This document shows, piece by piece, positions 43,715-55,823 of a stretch of DNA of 64,000 bases. How positions within the stretch are numbered: position 1 is the first letter of the stretch; each line of letters opens with the position of its first letter. Location of the stretch: NCBI GenBank assembly GCA_007115705.1, contig QXEO01000247.1, forward strand, positions 16,807,952-16,871,951. The letters run 5' to 3'. The translations under genes were made by a program, and so were the position numbers. This DNA comes from Dactylis glomerata (lineage: Eukaryota > Streptophyta > Magnoliopsida > Poales > Poaceae). The notes below the pieces were generated by a model. It did not search any database and was not told where the DNA came from. It saw only the letters and a list, made by a program, of their open reading frames with translations.

Positions 43715-44297
43715 CACAGCCACTGATTCGACATGAGCCCCAGCTTTAGTGTTCGTCGTGGAGCTGCTGTTGGTGCTGCTCGCTGCCTTATTTCTGGTCT
43801 TCAGGTTCATGGGAGTATGATTGATGCGCTGATACGAGATACTGCTTGCAAAGATATAGGCGCAGAGATCCTACCGCGCGCGCCGCCGTTGGAGAACTTG
43901 CGTGTGGAGGAATCGCCGGGAGCACCCGCTCTTTGCCTAAATCCAGCCACAATAGCCGCAGGCCCACCGTCGCGTCCTTTTGCTAGCGATGGCTGCCGCC
44001 ATTGGGGGCCTCATCTTAGTTCCATTTGCTGTACATTTGTGGTCCATTTTGTTAGTTCTGTTAAGCTACACGGTCCATTTTGACACATTTTTTAGGCACA
44101 TTTTGGCACATTTTTAGCCACACGAAGGTTCATTTTGTGATTAACTGATTATGAACTGAACACGTAGATGTGTATGCTTTGTTTGTGCAATGATGATATT
44201 GTTCTATTTTAATAAATTATTTGATGAATCCTGGTGATTCGCGGGTCTTTGATTATGGTCCGGTGAAGATCAGAGCATTTATGTGATTTATCAAATA
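43715..44297. other. Upstream flank of the F-box relic, no gene seen
   Basis: The first part is GC-balanced with short open frames (for example 43733-44083 plus) that resemble nothing known. The later part is T-rich with repeated 'cattttg(a/g)cacatttt' phrases near 44076-44115. Confidence 0.4.
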
Positions 44298-44455
44298 CTC
44301 CCTCCGTTTCAAAATATAAGATGTTTTAGCTTTATAAAGCAAATGTATTTAGACATCTTTTAGTGTGTAGGTTCACTTGAATATACACACTAAAGCATGT
44401 CTAGATACATTTGCTTCACAAATCTAAAACATCTTATATTTTGAAACGGAGGGAG
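44298..44455. mobile_element. Stowaway (Tc1/mariner) MITE
   Basis: It is 158 bp with long inverted ends starting CTCCCTCCGTTTCAAAATAT on both strands, flanked by TA dinucleotides at 44296-44297 and 44456-44457. This is the classic grass Stowaway structure; it folds into a hairpin along most of its length. Confidence 0.95.
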
Positions 44456-46309
44456 TATTTGGTAATTTTAGTTTTATGATATTTTGAAATCTTTCACTGA
44501 ATATTCTAAAATCTTCCGCGTTGATTAAATCTAGTCGCTTCTTTAGACATACATGTTGATGAATGGTGCAGTGGATATGGACTTCATTAGTTTCTATATG
44601 TAGATTGTTGTGGGCAACTATCCTCCGAAAATTTAAGAGATCAAAGTTAGTCTTCCATTAATCAGTAGCGATCGAGTCATGTTTGTGGAAAAAAGTAAGA
44701 TCTGGATTTGAATATCAATTTGAATGAGGAGGTAAAATTTTGAATCCAATTTGAGATACATGTGTTGGAACCGTGAATATGAACAATGATTTCATCATAA
44801 TGAAAATTATGAAATATTGTAAATATAAACAAATAATAATGTATGGAATCAAGAAAAGGTGACTTCATATGAAATATTTAAATAAAATTACATGAAAACA
44901 TGTGAAATCAATAGATCAATATAAACTTCCAGTATTAGTGAACCGTTAAACCAATATAAGATTTAGTTTTTTGGTGTATAAGTTTAATCATGGGATTTTC
45001 TGTATGCAAATTTTTACGTGTATACTGTTTTCAAACATAAAAACAAAATGACCTTGCATTAGTCATGGAAGTTGAGTCATATCAATGAAAAAACAGATCA
45101 AGCTTTGAAGTACAACTTGATGGAGGAGGTCAATTTTTAATTTGAAGTTGTACTTATATGTTGGAATTGTGAATTTGCATAATCTTTTATAGTTACGAGA
45201 AATCATACTATGTAAATAAAATGTGTGAAATCTTCAAAAATATTAAATATTTATTGTTATGAAGATTATGAAATGTTGAAAACCAAAATGCATAAAAGTT
45301 GTGGAATATTTAATAAATATAAAATTTCAGTTTGAATAACCATAAAAAAGAGTTTTGAAACACTTTTTTATGGAAAGTAAAAAAATTATTAGTTGTTTTA
45401 TAGGTCTTCGAGGGTGTTACTTGTTTTGACTTAACCTCAATAAGTGTTATGATGTTGTAACATGAAAAAGTAATGGGAATTCAAAATTTGAAATGTTGAG
45501 ACGAATATCACATTAAATGATAAAGATGACAGTATGGTACATGCGTACGTCAAATTTTTATTTGTATAAATTTTACAAAATAGGATATACGATGTCAAAT
45601 ACAACCACCAAAGTACATGAGACACATTCATTCCATGCCGCCATACAACCATGTTCGTCAAGCATTTCCCGTAAATACAAGTTACTATATACCTAGAACA
45701 CCTCCTTTACATACTCCATCGTTCGGCGTTTATAAATGGTCCGATTTTACGGTTAAAATCATGGCCCAGATCTAGATGCCTTGAGTGGAGGGTTGAAAAT
45801 GAAATCCAACAAGCCAACATCAGCAAAACCTTAAATCACCTCCCTTCTCCACATGCCCTTTCTCCTGCATTGTTGTTGGCATCTCGTCGACCTCTCCATG
45901 TCCAACTTACCTCACATCACTACTCTCCTCATTCCTCCTATGCCTAAACTCAAGAAAAGATAAGAGCATGATAAAAAAAGGAAGACCCCTTGCGCCACCG
46001 CTGTCGCAATCCAGTATTTGAGTATCGGGGTGCTCCTTCTATCCTCTTTATGATCATGGCTTCACATCAATTTGATTCAAATAAGCTCGTGGTCCTTGTA
46101 TCTACCGAAGGGTATCCCTACTTACATTAGGACATCTACATGCTAAAGAAAAAAAGGTATCCTTGCTTGTATTGTGATATTACGTGTGATCATTCTCAAC
46201 AAAGGCCCCATATTCAACGAATTAAAATTACATGTGCGGCATAAATGTTGCAACGATATTGTACTTCCAACTTAAATATGCACCACCTCAAACGAGCCCA
46301 AAACAGGAA
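44456..46309. other. AT-rich unassigned DNA with a diverged internal repeat
   Basis: No gene is recognised. Two segments, about 44700-45060 and 45095-45420, share motifs in the same order at an offset of about 396 bp: 'gaggaggt.aa.tttt.aa', 'gttggaa..gtgaat', 'gaaa.tatgaaat.ttg' and 'caatataaa.ttcagt'. They look like an old tandem duplication. The part after 45700 is less AT-rich and unassigned. Confidence 0.45.
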
Positions 46310-46314
46310 ACCAC
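46310..46314. repeat. Left target-site duplication of D (ACCAC)
   Basis: Exact repeat at 62783-62787, more than 16 kb away, on the other side of D. Confidence 0.9.
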
Positions 46315-47944
46315 TGATGCGGGCAGGATAACCACCCAGTTGGGAACCCCAAGAGGAAGGTATAATGAGTACAGTAGCAAATTTTCCCTCAGTAAGAAAC
46401 CAAGGTTTATCATATCCAGGAAAAAGCCAAACTCCAGAAGGTGATGCTGACTAGCCTACTAACACTCCAACAAGGACGCCGTTAACGATTCTTGCTGACT
46501 CGTCTTCAACCAGTAGCAACGCAGAACCTGCACACAACGCAACCAAATACCTTGTTCCCAACTTACAATGAGGTTGTCAATCTCACCGGTTTGCTTGAAA
46601 CAAAGGAATGAGCGTATCGAGTGAAAAATAGTAATAGTATGCGAGTAAAGTAAACAGTGCGAGTAAAGTAAATAGGTGATAGCATTATAATGGACATAGG
46701 ATCGGGGTCCACAGTTCACTAGTGGTGTCTCTCCATAAGATAAAATAACACATGCTGGGTAAACAAATTACAGTTGGGCAATTGATAGAATAAAGACAAC
46801 GTGTATGTCGAGAGGATCACTATGAGATTTACTCTGGGCATTACAACAAGATACATAGACCGCCATCCAACTGCATCTATGACTAATAATCCACTTGTGG
46901 CGAATCAATCCGAGAACTCCACAAGTATTAAGTTGCGAACAATAGATAACTGCATTAAACAAAGTGTGTAATGTAAACAAAACATATGCCCTCGAGCATA
47001 TGAATGTTGTTTTCCCCTAGTAGCAACAGCACATCTACAACCTTAGAGGTTTCTGTCACTCCCCCAGATTAAATAGAGGCATGAACCCACTATCGAGCAT
47101 AAATACCCCCTCTTGGAGTCACTAGCAACTACTCGGCCAAGATAGCTAGTAACAACGGAGAGCATGCAAGATCATAAACAACATAGAGATAACATACGAT
47201 AAAATTCAGTACATCAACTCAATCATAACACCAATATTCATCGGATCACAACAAACATAACATGTAGAATTACATAAAGGTAGTCTCGATCATGTAAAGC
47301 AGCTCACGAGATCTAAACATGAAGCACATGGTGGAGAAGACAACCATCTAGCTACTGCTATGGACCCATAGTCCAAGGTAGACTACTCACTCATCGCGTC
47401 GGAGGCAAGCATGGCGATGAAGAAGACCCCCGGTGGCAATTCCCCTCTTCGGCAGGGTGCCGGGAAGAGCTTCTGGACCCTCCCGATCTCGGGTCGACGA
47501 CGGCGGCGGATCGCGATGTGTTTCTAGAAAAGTGATCGCGTGTTTAGGTTTTTCCCGTCGGGGGGTCTTTATAGGCGAAGGGGCAGCATCAGAGGTGGAC
47601 CAGGGGGCCCACACCACTAGGGGGTGCGGGCCAGCCCTAGGCCGCGCCGCCCTATGGTGTGGCCGCCCTCTGGCTCAGCTCCGTCTCCTCTTCGGTCTTC
47701 TGGAAGCTCCGTGAAATATCTGGACGTCTGGCTTTGGTTTTGTCCAATTCCGAGAATATTTTCTGTGTAGCATTTCTGAAATACAAAAACAGTAGAAAAC
47801 AGGGAACTGGCACTGTGGCATCTCGTTAATAGGTTAGTTCCAGAAAATACATAAAAATGCCACGAAGTGTAATGAAACACTAAGCAAATGGTGTAAAAAC
47901 AAGCATGGCGCATCAAAAATTATGGATACGTTGGAGACGTATCA
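46315..47944 (-). repeat. Element D 3' LTR
   Basis: Complete, 1630 bp. The outer 33 bp (TGATGCGGGCAGGATAACC...) are shared only with D's own 5' LTR. Confidence 0.92.
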
Positions 47945-47958
47945 GCATCCCCAAGCTT
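47945..47958 (-). other. Element D polypurine tract
   Basis: AAGCTTGGGGATGC on minus, next to the 3' LTR. Confidence 0.75.
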
Positions 47959-50879
47959 AACTCCTGCTCGTCCTCGAGTAGGTAAGTGATAACAAAAGAA
48001 AAAATTTTTGAGGTGACATGCACCTACACAATCTTGACCATATATGTAAGCGTTGTGCGCTGGGATCAAAGAACTTAAAACATGGGCATGAAAGATATAA
48101 TCTTGATAGAGGAAACTTAGCAACCATGTTATAACATAAAAATGAACACAAACAAAAGATCATGAAAATGAAACAATGAAAGTCAAATATGTGTTCAAAT
48201 CATATGGAAAAATATACAAATGGTTTTCAACTTGTCCTTCATGAGAGAGCAAAACATAAATGCATAGGACACCTTCAAGTTTAAGAGGGTGACTAGATAC
48301 AAGTAATTTAAGAACAAGTGAAACCAACAATATGAATCAATCAATGAAAACTTTGGGACAATGCACATTATACTCAGAATGATAACTATGCTCTCTTAAT
48401 GGTGCATAAAGATAGAAGGTGGAGACTCAACATAAAAGTAAAAGAAAGGCCCTTCGCGAAGGGAAGCAGTGATTGCAAGTTTTATAAACCTTCAAAAATT
48501 ATGGTACTTACCGGCTTTGAGCTCTCATTGCCCCCCATCATAAGCATCTTGAATGGTTAAAGTTAATGCGAGAATACTTATGCTGCATATGCTTGACAAA
48601 TCATAAGTTGAAAACCTCGTGTCCCGTGAATACGAATATCCAAACCTCATGCTACTCGACTTAGAGTCTCAAGCAAGCTCTTGTCATTGTAAATATACAC
48701 GTATCATCGAGAACCACCAACGGGATACCTCTGTGCCCGATAACATGGAACAAGCCCATATCAAAATGACAGGACAAATAAACAATGAACACCTCGGCAT
48801 CTCTTTTATTTACCATTGGTATAGCTTTTTATTGCGAGATGCGTCGTCGAATGTTCACTATGGACATGCTATAAATTTCCACCATAAATTATGCATGGCT
48901 TAGATTAGTGGCACAGGCGTTTCCCTAACACATATAAAAACTCCATGATCCCGCAAGATTCCCAACTTATTTCACATCGCGAGTATCCATAAACAAAAGA
49001 TCACGATATCAACTCAAATGAATGATAGTGCAATGTTGAAAGCTTGCCCCATGACGGCATGGCTGGGCTAATTTCTAACTTACAACTTGCAAGCATAACA
49101 ACTCAACATAAGAGATCACAATGTCAAAATTTTAAAACGAGAAAAGTAAAGTGTGCCATCCGGTTCGTGAGAGCTTTACTGACCAATTTTCACATAACAC
49201 CAAAAGGAGTTTAATTTGAAGGATAGATAAAAGCAAGTCAAATGTACTTTGGAATAGCAAATTGTTAATAGGTATGTATGGTAGACACTTTGGAACAACT
49301 TGGTTTTTAGGAGTTGGATGCACGAGTAGAGCTCATACTCAGTACAAAGTGAAGGCTAGCAAAAGACTGGGAGCGACCAACTAAGAGAACAATAATGGCC
49401 ATAATCATGCAAAGCGATAAAGTGACATTAAAAGAAGCATAAGATGGCATCAAAAGTCAAAAACTAAATGATCATAGAGGCAATGGTGACTTTGTATGAG
49501 TCTAACATGTGTGAGCATGCGCCAAGTCAACCCAAATAAAGCATCAAGGAGAAAACCAAAATAATGCTTCCAAATAATTAAAACAACGCATGATTTTTTC
49601 AAAGGCTCATTAAGCAATCTCAGTTATTTGAGACAAGTCGTGCTACAAAAAAAACCACTAAGCATACTATCAAAAATACATCAAGCACGACATGCAAAAG
49701 CCTAGGCCGCAGTCTACACAAGCTTCTTCTTGTACCACTTTTTTGCATAAAGCTTTTTCTCTTTTCCAACACCATTCAAACTTTTTATAACCAACTCTTT
49801 TGATGAAAACCAATATAGACCAGAGGCAAAAATACACCTTGATGAAAAGATATAAGAAGATCTGAACACAAATCAAGGCGAAAATCAAAAGCTAAACGCA
49901 GTTCTAGAAAAAGAGAACACTCGTTGAAATTATAAGAATGAAAAACGGAGTGTTCTTGGCAAATGAAAAGCAAAGCAACTTCTCCAAAAGAATTTTGTTG
50001 GGGTCCAACCATTTATTGCAGCAAACAAAACTAAACAAAACTAAAAACTAAAAACAACTGACGCTCCAAGAAAAATGCATAATGCATGAAGCAATAAAAA
50101 TATAGTGCGTTGAAAGGTGACCTGATTTTTGCCGATGAAGAAGGGGTGCCTCGGGGGCATCCCCAAGCTTTGATGCTTGTACTTCTTGGATATTTCTTGG
50201 GGTGACATGGGCATCCCTAAGCTTGAGCTTTTATCCATTCTTCAACTCATCTCATCATTCTCCGATCCCTACACTTGAAAACTTTCTTCATACAAAACTA
50301 AACACAAATCTATTAGCAACATTAGTGTAAGCATAACATAGAATCAACCCCTTTTTGCTTCAGGTTTCAACTCAAAACCACCACATATAAAGTATATACT
50401 ACTGTAGCAACTTCCCCAAAAGTTCCGTGATCAAAAGAACTCAAAAAGAAAGCGATAAAGCGGCAAACACAAATATTGGCAGAAATCTGTCAAAACAGAA
50501 TAGCTGACAAAGGTCGAATTTTTAGAGGGTTTCCTGTTACTCAAATCAAAAAGTGTTAAACTAATGAAAGTTTGGATATAACCTGGGACATATGAAAAAG
50601 AAATTGCAGGTCCAAAAGATATACAGAGAATTTTCACGAATTTTTACGGTGCGGCACCGAAAACTGTTTCAGGACAGCAACATCCCCAAATCTTACCTCA
50701 CTCAATTTAGAGGCTTCTCTTGGCACAAAAACGAAATAAAAATGATAAGGAGAGGTCATTACAGTAGTAATAACTTCCAAGACTCAAATAAAAGAAAAAG
50801 AACTGAATGTAAAAACATTGGGTTATCTCCCAAGAGTGCTTTTCTTTAACATCTTTGAGCTAGCCGCAGAAAGTGCGAA
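47959..50879 (-). other. Element D 3' untranslated region
   Basis: About 2.9 kb, collinear with C, H and J. Stem-loop at 50818-50833. No credible gene. Confidence 0.78.
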
Positions 50880-52788
50880 TCAAGTAATATCAAGTGATGA
50901 AGCATCAAGTTCATAATTTGCTCTAAGAATAGAGTCAAAAAGTAATTTATTCCTCTTTCTAGGGAAGTGTTCCATACCTTTCTTGAGTGGGAATTGATAT
51001 TTGATGGCGCCTTCCCTCATATCAATGATGGCACCTACAGTTCGAAGAAAGGGTCTTCCCAAAATAATAGGACATGAAGCATTGCATTCAACATCCATGA
51101 CAAGAAAATCAACGAGAATAAGGTTATTTTTAACCACAATAAGAACATCATTAATTCTTCCCAAAGGTTTCTTCTTAGCAACATCAGCAATAGGAACATT
51201 ATAATAACACTTTTCAAGCGGTGGTAAATCAAGTATGTCATAAATTTTTCTAGGCATGATAGAAATACTAGCACCTAGATCACATAAAGCATGGCAATCA
51301 AAACCATTAACATGCATATCAATGATGGGTTCCCAACCATCTTTTAACTTCTTGGGAATAGAAGCTTTTTGCTTCAACTTTTCATCCCTAATTTTCATGA
51401 GAGCATTGGTAATATGCTTAGTAAAAGTAACATTTAAAGAACTAGCATTGGGAGTCAAAGCAAGATTTTGCAAGAAGAAAATAACTTCAGATATATTGCA
51501 GCTGTCAACATCAAAATTATTAAAGAAAATAGAGATATCATCTCCCACACTCCAAAAAATTTCAGCACTCTTTTGAGAAAAAGTTTTGGCAGTTTTAGGC
51601 TTTTTAACACAAGGAGTGGGAGTTTTCTCTACACCAATCAAAGTAAGAGGATTGCTAGCATTAGGAATAACATCATTAGAGGTATTAATGGTACATACCT
51701 TCATCTTTCTAGCCATCTCATCTTCTCTTTCCCACCTGGCATGCAATTCTGCTAGCATCCTAACATTTTCATCAATTCTAACTTGGATATCATTAGCAGT
51801 AGCAAAAGCATTGTTCTCTTTCACATCATTAGGCAACACTTTTAATTTCAGAAGTTCAACATCATGAGCAAGGCTATTAACTTTAGAAGCAAGAATATCA
51901 ATTTTGCCTAACTTTTCCTCAACAGACCTGTTAAAAGCAGTTTGCTTACCGATGAAGTCCTTGAGCATTACCTCAAGATTGGAGGGCGCGGACCTAGTGT
52001 TGTTGGAGGAATTATCATAAGAATTACCATTACCATTACCATTGGTAGAAGTATATGGCCTATAATTTTTACTAGCAAAATTGTTCCTATAAGCATTGTT
52101 GTTAAAATTATTGTTTCTAATGAAGTTTACATCAACATGCTCTTCTTGAGCAACCAAAGAGGCTAAAGGAACATTATTAGGATCAACATGAGTCCTATCA
52201 TTTGAAAGCATAAGCATAATGGCATCAATCTTATCACTCAAGGAAGAGGTTTCCTCAACAAAATTTACCTTCTTACCTTGTGGAGCTCTCTTGGTGTGCC
52301 ATTCAGAGTAATTTACCATCATATTGTCGAGAAGCTTTATTGCGGCGCCCAAGGTAAGCGATATAAAAGTGCCTCCAGCAGCTGAATCAAGTAGGTTTCT
52401 TGAAGAAAAATTTAGTCTTGTATAAAAAGTTTGGACAATCATCCAAGTAGTCAGTCCATGAGGGACAATTCTTGATCATAGATTTCATTCTTTCCCAAGC
52501 TTGAGCAACATGTTCATTATCAAACTGACTAAACTTCATAATATTGCTACACAAAGCTATAATCTTAGCAGGAGGATAGTATCTACCAATAAAAGCATCC
52601 TTACACTTAGCCCATAAATCAGTACTATTTTTAAGCAAAGACAGCAACCAATCGTTAGCTTTTCCTCTCAAAGAAAAAGGAAACAACTTAAGCTTAATAA
52701 TATCACTTTCTACATACTTATATTTCTGCATCTCACATAGCTCAACAAAATTGTTGAGATGAGCTGCAGCATCATCAGTACTAGCCAT
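50880..52788 (-). pseudogene. Element D gag-protease, N-terminal deletion and frameshift
   Basis: The start codon is retained (MA), but about 50 codons are missing: the frame jumps to STDDAAAHLNNFVELCEMQ. The gag core follows. Two bases are missing in KNCP(TH)G (near 52463), shifting the frame. The rest is open from about 52442 to the stop, with the Asn-rich part, coiled-coil segment and retropepsin-like domain (CDLGASISIMP, ILGRPFLRT). Without the shift the protein would be about 50 residues shorter than B's. Not functional as it stands. Confidence 0.85.
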
Positions 52789-52946
52789 TCTAGCAAAACT
52801 AAAAGCAGACAAGTAAATACAACTATCAAGGATACTAATTTTTTTGTGTTTTTGATAAAACGATGCAAGTAAAAATAAAGTAAAGAAAAACTTAAAACAA
52901 AGTAAAGGATATGCGTGCGAAACTCGCCTTGCAGAAGTCTTTTTTC

Positions 52947-52964
52947 TCCCCGGCAACGGCACCA
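52947..52964 (-). other. Element D primer-binding site
   Basis: TCCCCGGCAACGGCACCA on plus, one mismatch to the tRNA-Asp end. Confidence 0.82.
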
Positions 52965-52976
52965 GAAAATTATGCT

Positions 52977-54261
52977 TGATGCGGGCAGGATAACCATCCA
53001 GTTGGGAACCCCAAGAGGAAGGTATGATGAGTATAGTAGCAAATTTTCCCTCAGTAAGAAACCAAGGTTTATCGTATCCAGAAAAAAGCTAAACTCCAGA
53101 AGGTGATGCTGACTAGCCTACTAACACTCCAACAAGGGCGCCATTAACGATTCTTGTTGACTCGTCTTCAACCAGTAGTAACACGGAACCTGCACACAAC
53201 ACAACCAAATACTTTGTTCCCAACTTACGATGAGGTTGTCAATCTCACCGGTTTGCTTGAAACAAAGGAATGAGCGTATCGAGTGGAAAATAGTAATAAT
53301 ATGCGAGTAAAGTAAACAGTGCGAGTAAAGTAAACAGGTGATAGCAATATAATGGAAATAGGACCGGGGTCCACAGTTCACTAGTGGTGTCTCTCCATAA
53401 GATAAAATAACATATGCTGGGTAAACAAATTACAGTTGGGCAATTGATAGAATAAAGACAACGTGCATGTCGAGAGGATCACTATGAGATTTACTCTGGG
53501 CATTACAACAAGATACATAGCCGCCATCCAACTGTATCTATGACTAATAATCCACTTGTGGCGAATCAATCCGAGAACTCTACAAGTATTAAGTTGCGAA
53601 CAACAGATAACTATATTAAGCAAAGTGTGTAATGTAAACAAAGCATATGCCCTCGAGCATATGAATGTTATTTTCCCCTAGTAGCAACAGCACATCTACA
53701 ACCTTAGAGGTTTCTGTCACTCCCCCAGATTAAATAGAGGCATGAACCCACTATCGAGCATAAATACCCCCTCTTGGAGTCACTAGCAACTACTCGGCCA
53801 AGATAGCTACTAACAACGGAGAGCATGCGAGATCATAAACAACATAGAGATAACATAAGATAAAATTTAGTATATCAACTCAATCATAACACCAATATTC
53901 ATCGGATCCCAACAAACACAACATGTAGAATTACATAAAGGTAGTCTCAATCATGTAAAGCAGCTCACGAGATCTAAACATGAAGCACATGGTGGAGAAG
54001 ACAACCATCTAGCTACTGCTATGGACCCATAGTCCAAGGTAGACTACTCACTCATCGCACCGGAGGCAAGCATGGCGATGAAGAAGACCTCCGGTGGTGA
54101 TTCCCCCCTCCGGCAGTGTGCCGGGAAGAGCTTCTGGACCCTCCCGATCTTGGGTCGACGACGGCGGCAGATCGCGATGTGTTTCTGGAAAAGTGATCAG
54201 GTGTTTAGGTTTTTCCCGTCGGGGGGTCTTTATAGGCGAAGGGGCAGCGTCAGAGGTGGAC
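52977..54261 (-). repeat. Element D 5' LTR, primer-proximal piece
   Basis: 1285 bp ending in the TGGAC duplication, where E begins. Its remainder is 62439-62782. Confidence 0.9.
54257..54261. repeat. Left target-site duplication of E (TGGAC)
   Basis: Exact repeat at 62434-62438, and the split D LTR rejoins at this point. Confidence 0.93.
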
Positions 54262-55683
54262 TGATACGTCTCAAACGTATCTATAATTTTTGATATTCCA
54301 TGCTTGTTTTTCACCATTTGCCTTGTGTTTCGTTACACTTTGTGGTGTTTTTATGCGATTTCCGGAACTAACCTATTGACAAGATACCACAGTGCCAGTT
54401 CCCTATTTTCTGCTATTTTTGTGTTTCAGAAAAGCTATACAGGAAATATTCTCGGAATTGGACGAAACAGGTTTTGGAAGTCTTATTTTTCCCGGACGAA
54501 GGACGAGGACCAAACGGGAGCCGAGAGGCTGGCCACACCATGAGGGGGCGCGCCCAGGCCCTGGCCGCACCCACCTGTGGTGAGGAGCCCCTGGTCCACC
54601 TCTGACGATGCCCCTTCGCCTATAAGACGCCTCGGGACGGAAAACCCTAAGACAATCGGCGAAATTTCCAGAAGAGTTCCCCAGCTCTGCCGCCGCCACC
54701 AACGAATTTCGGGGAATAGAAGTCTCTGTTCCGGCATCCTGCCGGGACGGGGAAGTGCCCCGGAGCCATCTCCATCGGTCTCCATCACCGTCTCCACCAT
54801 CTCCATCGACCTCACCGCCATCTCCATCAACCTTGCTGTCTCCTATGATGAGGAGGGAGTAGTTCTCCCTCGGGGCTAAGGGCTCTACCGGTAGCTATGT
54901 GGTTCACCTCTCTCTCCCATGATGTGATCTTTATGTGATCGTGAGCTTTGTATCTAGTTGAATTGGTAGATGTTATTATTAAGATATTATGCTACTCCTA
55001 TGCTTTATTATTGTACTCTTCGAAGATACCTCGTATCATGGTGTAAAGATAACTAGTGTGTGCATCATGTGTATTTTTTTTGTCAATGTCTCTATGAAAT
55101 ATTGGTGTTTGTTGGAACCATCTAGTGCGTTCATGATGATAGTGTGGGACAATCTAGTTTGGGTACATACGGACTTTGAGGAGTGCTTCGTAGCCCTATG
55201 CATGATTAGTGTTCGTTTTCCATTGGAGAACTGTTTTGAGTTGCATATTGATGATAGTATCTATTGGTTCAATTATGTTATATTTGTTGGGAGTGTGTCC
55301 ACTAGTGAAAGTATGATCCCTAGGCCTTGTTTCCGAGCATTGCACACCGTTTACTTCCTGTTTTGTTACATGTTTGCTCGCAGCGATATTTATTTCAGAT
55401 TACATTTGCTACTTATAATTATCACTACCACTTATATTTCTCTATCTTTTCGCCGAACTAGTGCACCTATACATCTGACAAGTGTATTGGGTGTGTTGGG
55501 GACACAAGAGACTTTCTGTATCATAATTGCAGGGTTGTTTGAGAGGGATAGCTTTGACCTATTCCTCCCTGAGTTCGATAAACCTTGGGTGATCCACTTA
55601 AGGGAAACATGTTGTTGTTCTACAAACCTCTGCACTTGGAGGCCCAACACTGTCTACAAGAACAGACGCGTGCGTAGACATCA
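54262..55683 (+). repeat. Element E 5' LTR
   Basis: TGATACGTCTCAAACG to TGCGTAGACATCA. TATA box at 54621-54627. From 54989 a reading frame of about 230 codons is open through the end of the LTR, and the same is true of the 3' LTR; it resembles no known protein. Confidence 0.92.
54621..54627 (+). promoter_or_regulatory. Element E LTR TATA box
   Basis: TATAAGA in 'ccccttcgcctataaga', the same context as in the other LTRs. Confidence 0.6.
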
Positions 55684-55693
55684 AGCTCTTTTC

Positions 55694-55711
55694 TGGCGCT
55701 GTTGCCGGGGA
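55694..55711 (+). other. Element E primer-binding site
   Basis: TGGCGCTGTTGCCGGGGA, one mismatch to the tRNA-Asp complement, ten bases after the LTR. Confidence 0.82.
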
Positions 55712-55823
55712 GGTAAGGTAAAAGGTACTCGCATCCTCCTGTGTGAGTGCTCGGAGTTATTTCCTTTAGATTCTGCAATTATATCTTTTTGTTTCTTATT
55801 TTTATTTTCACTAGTTAGGCTTA

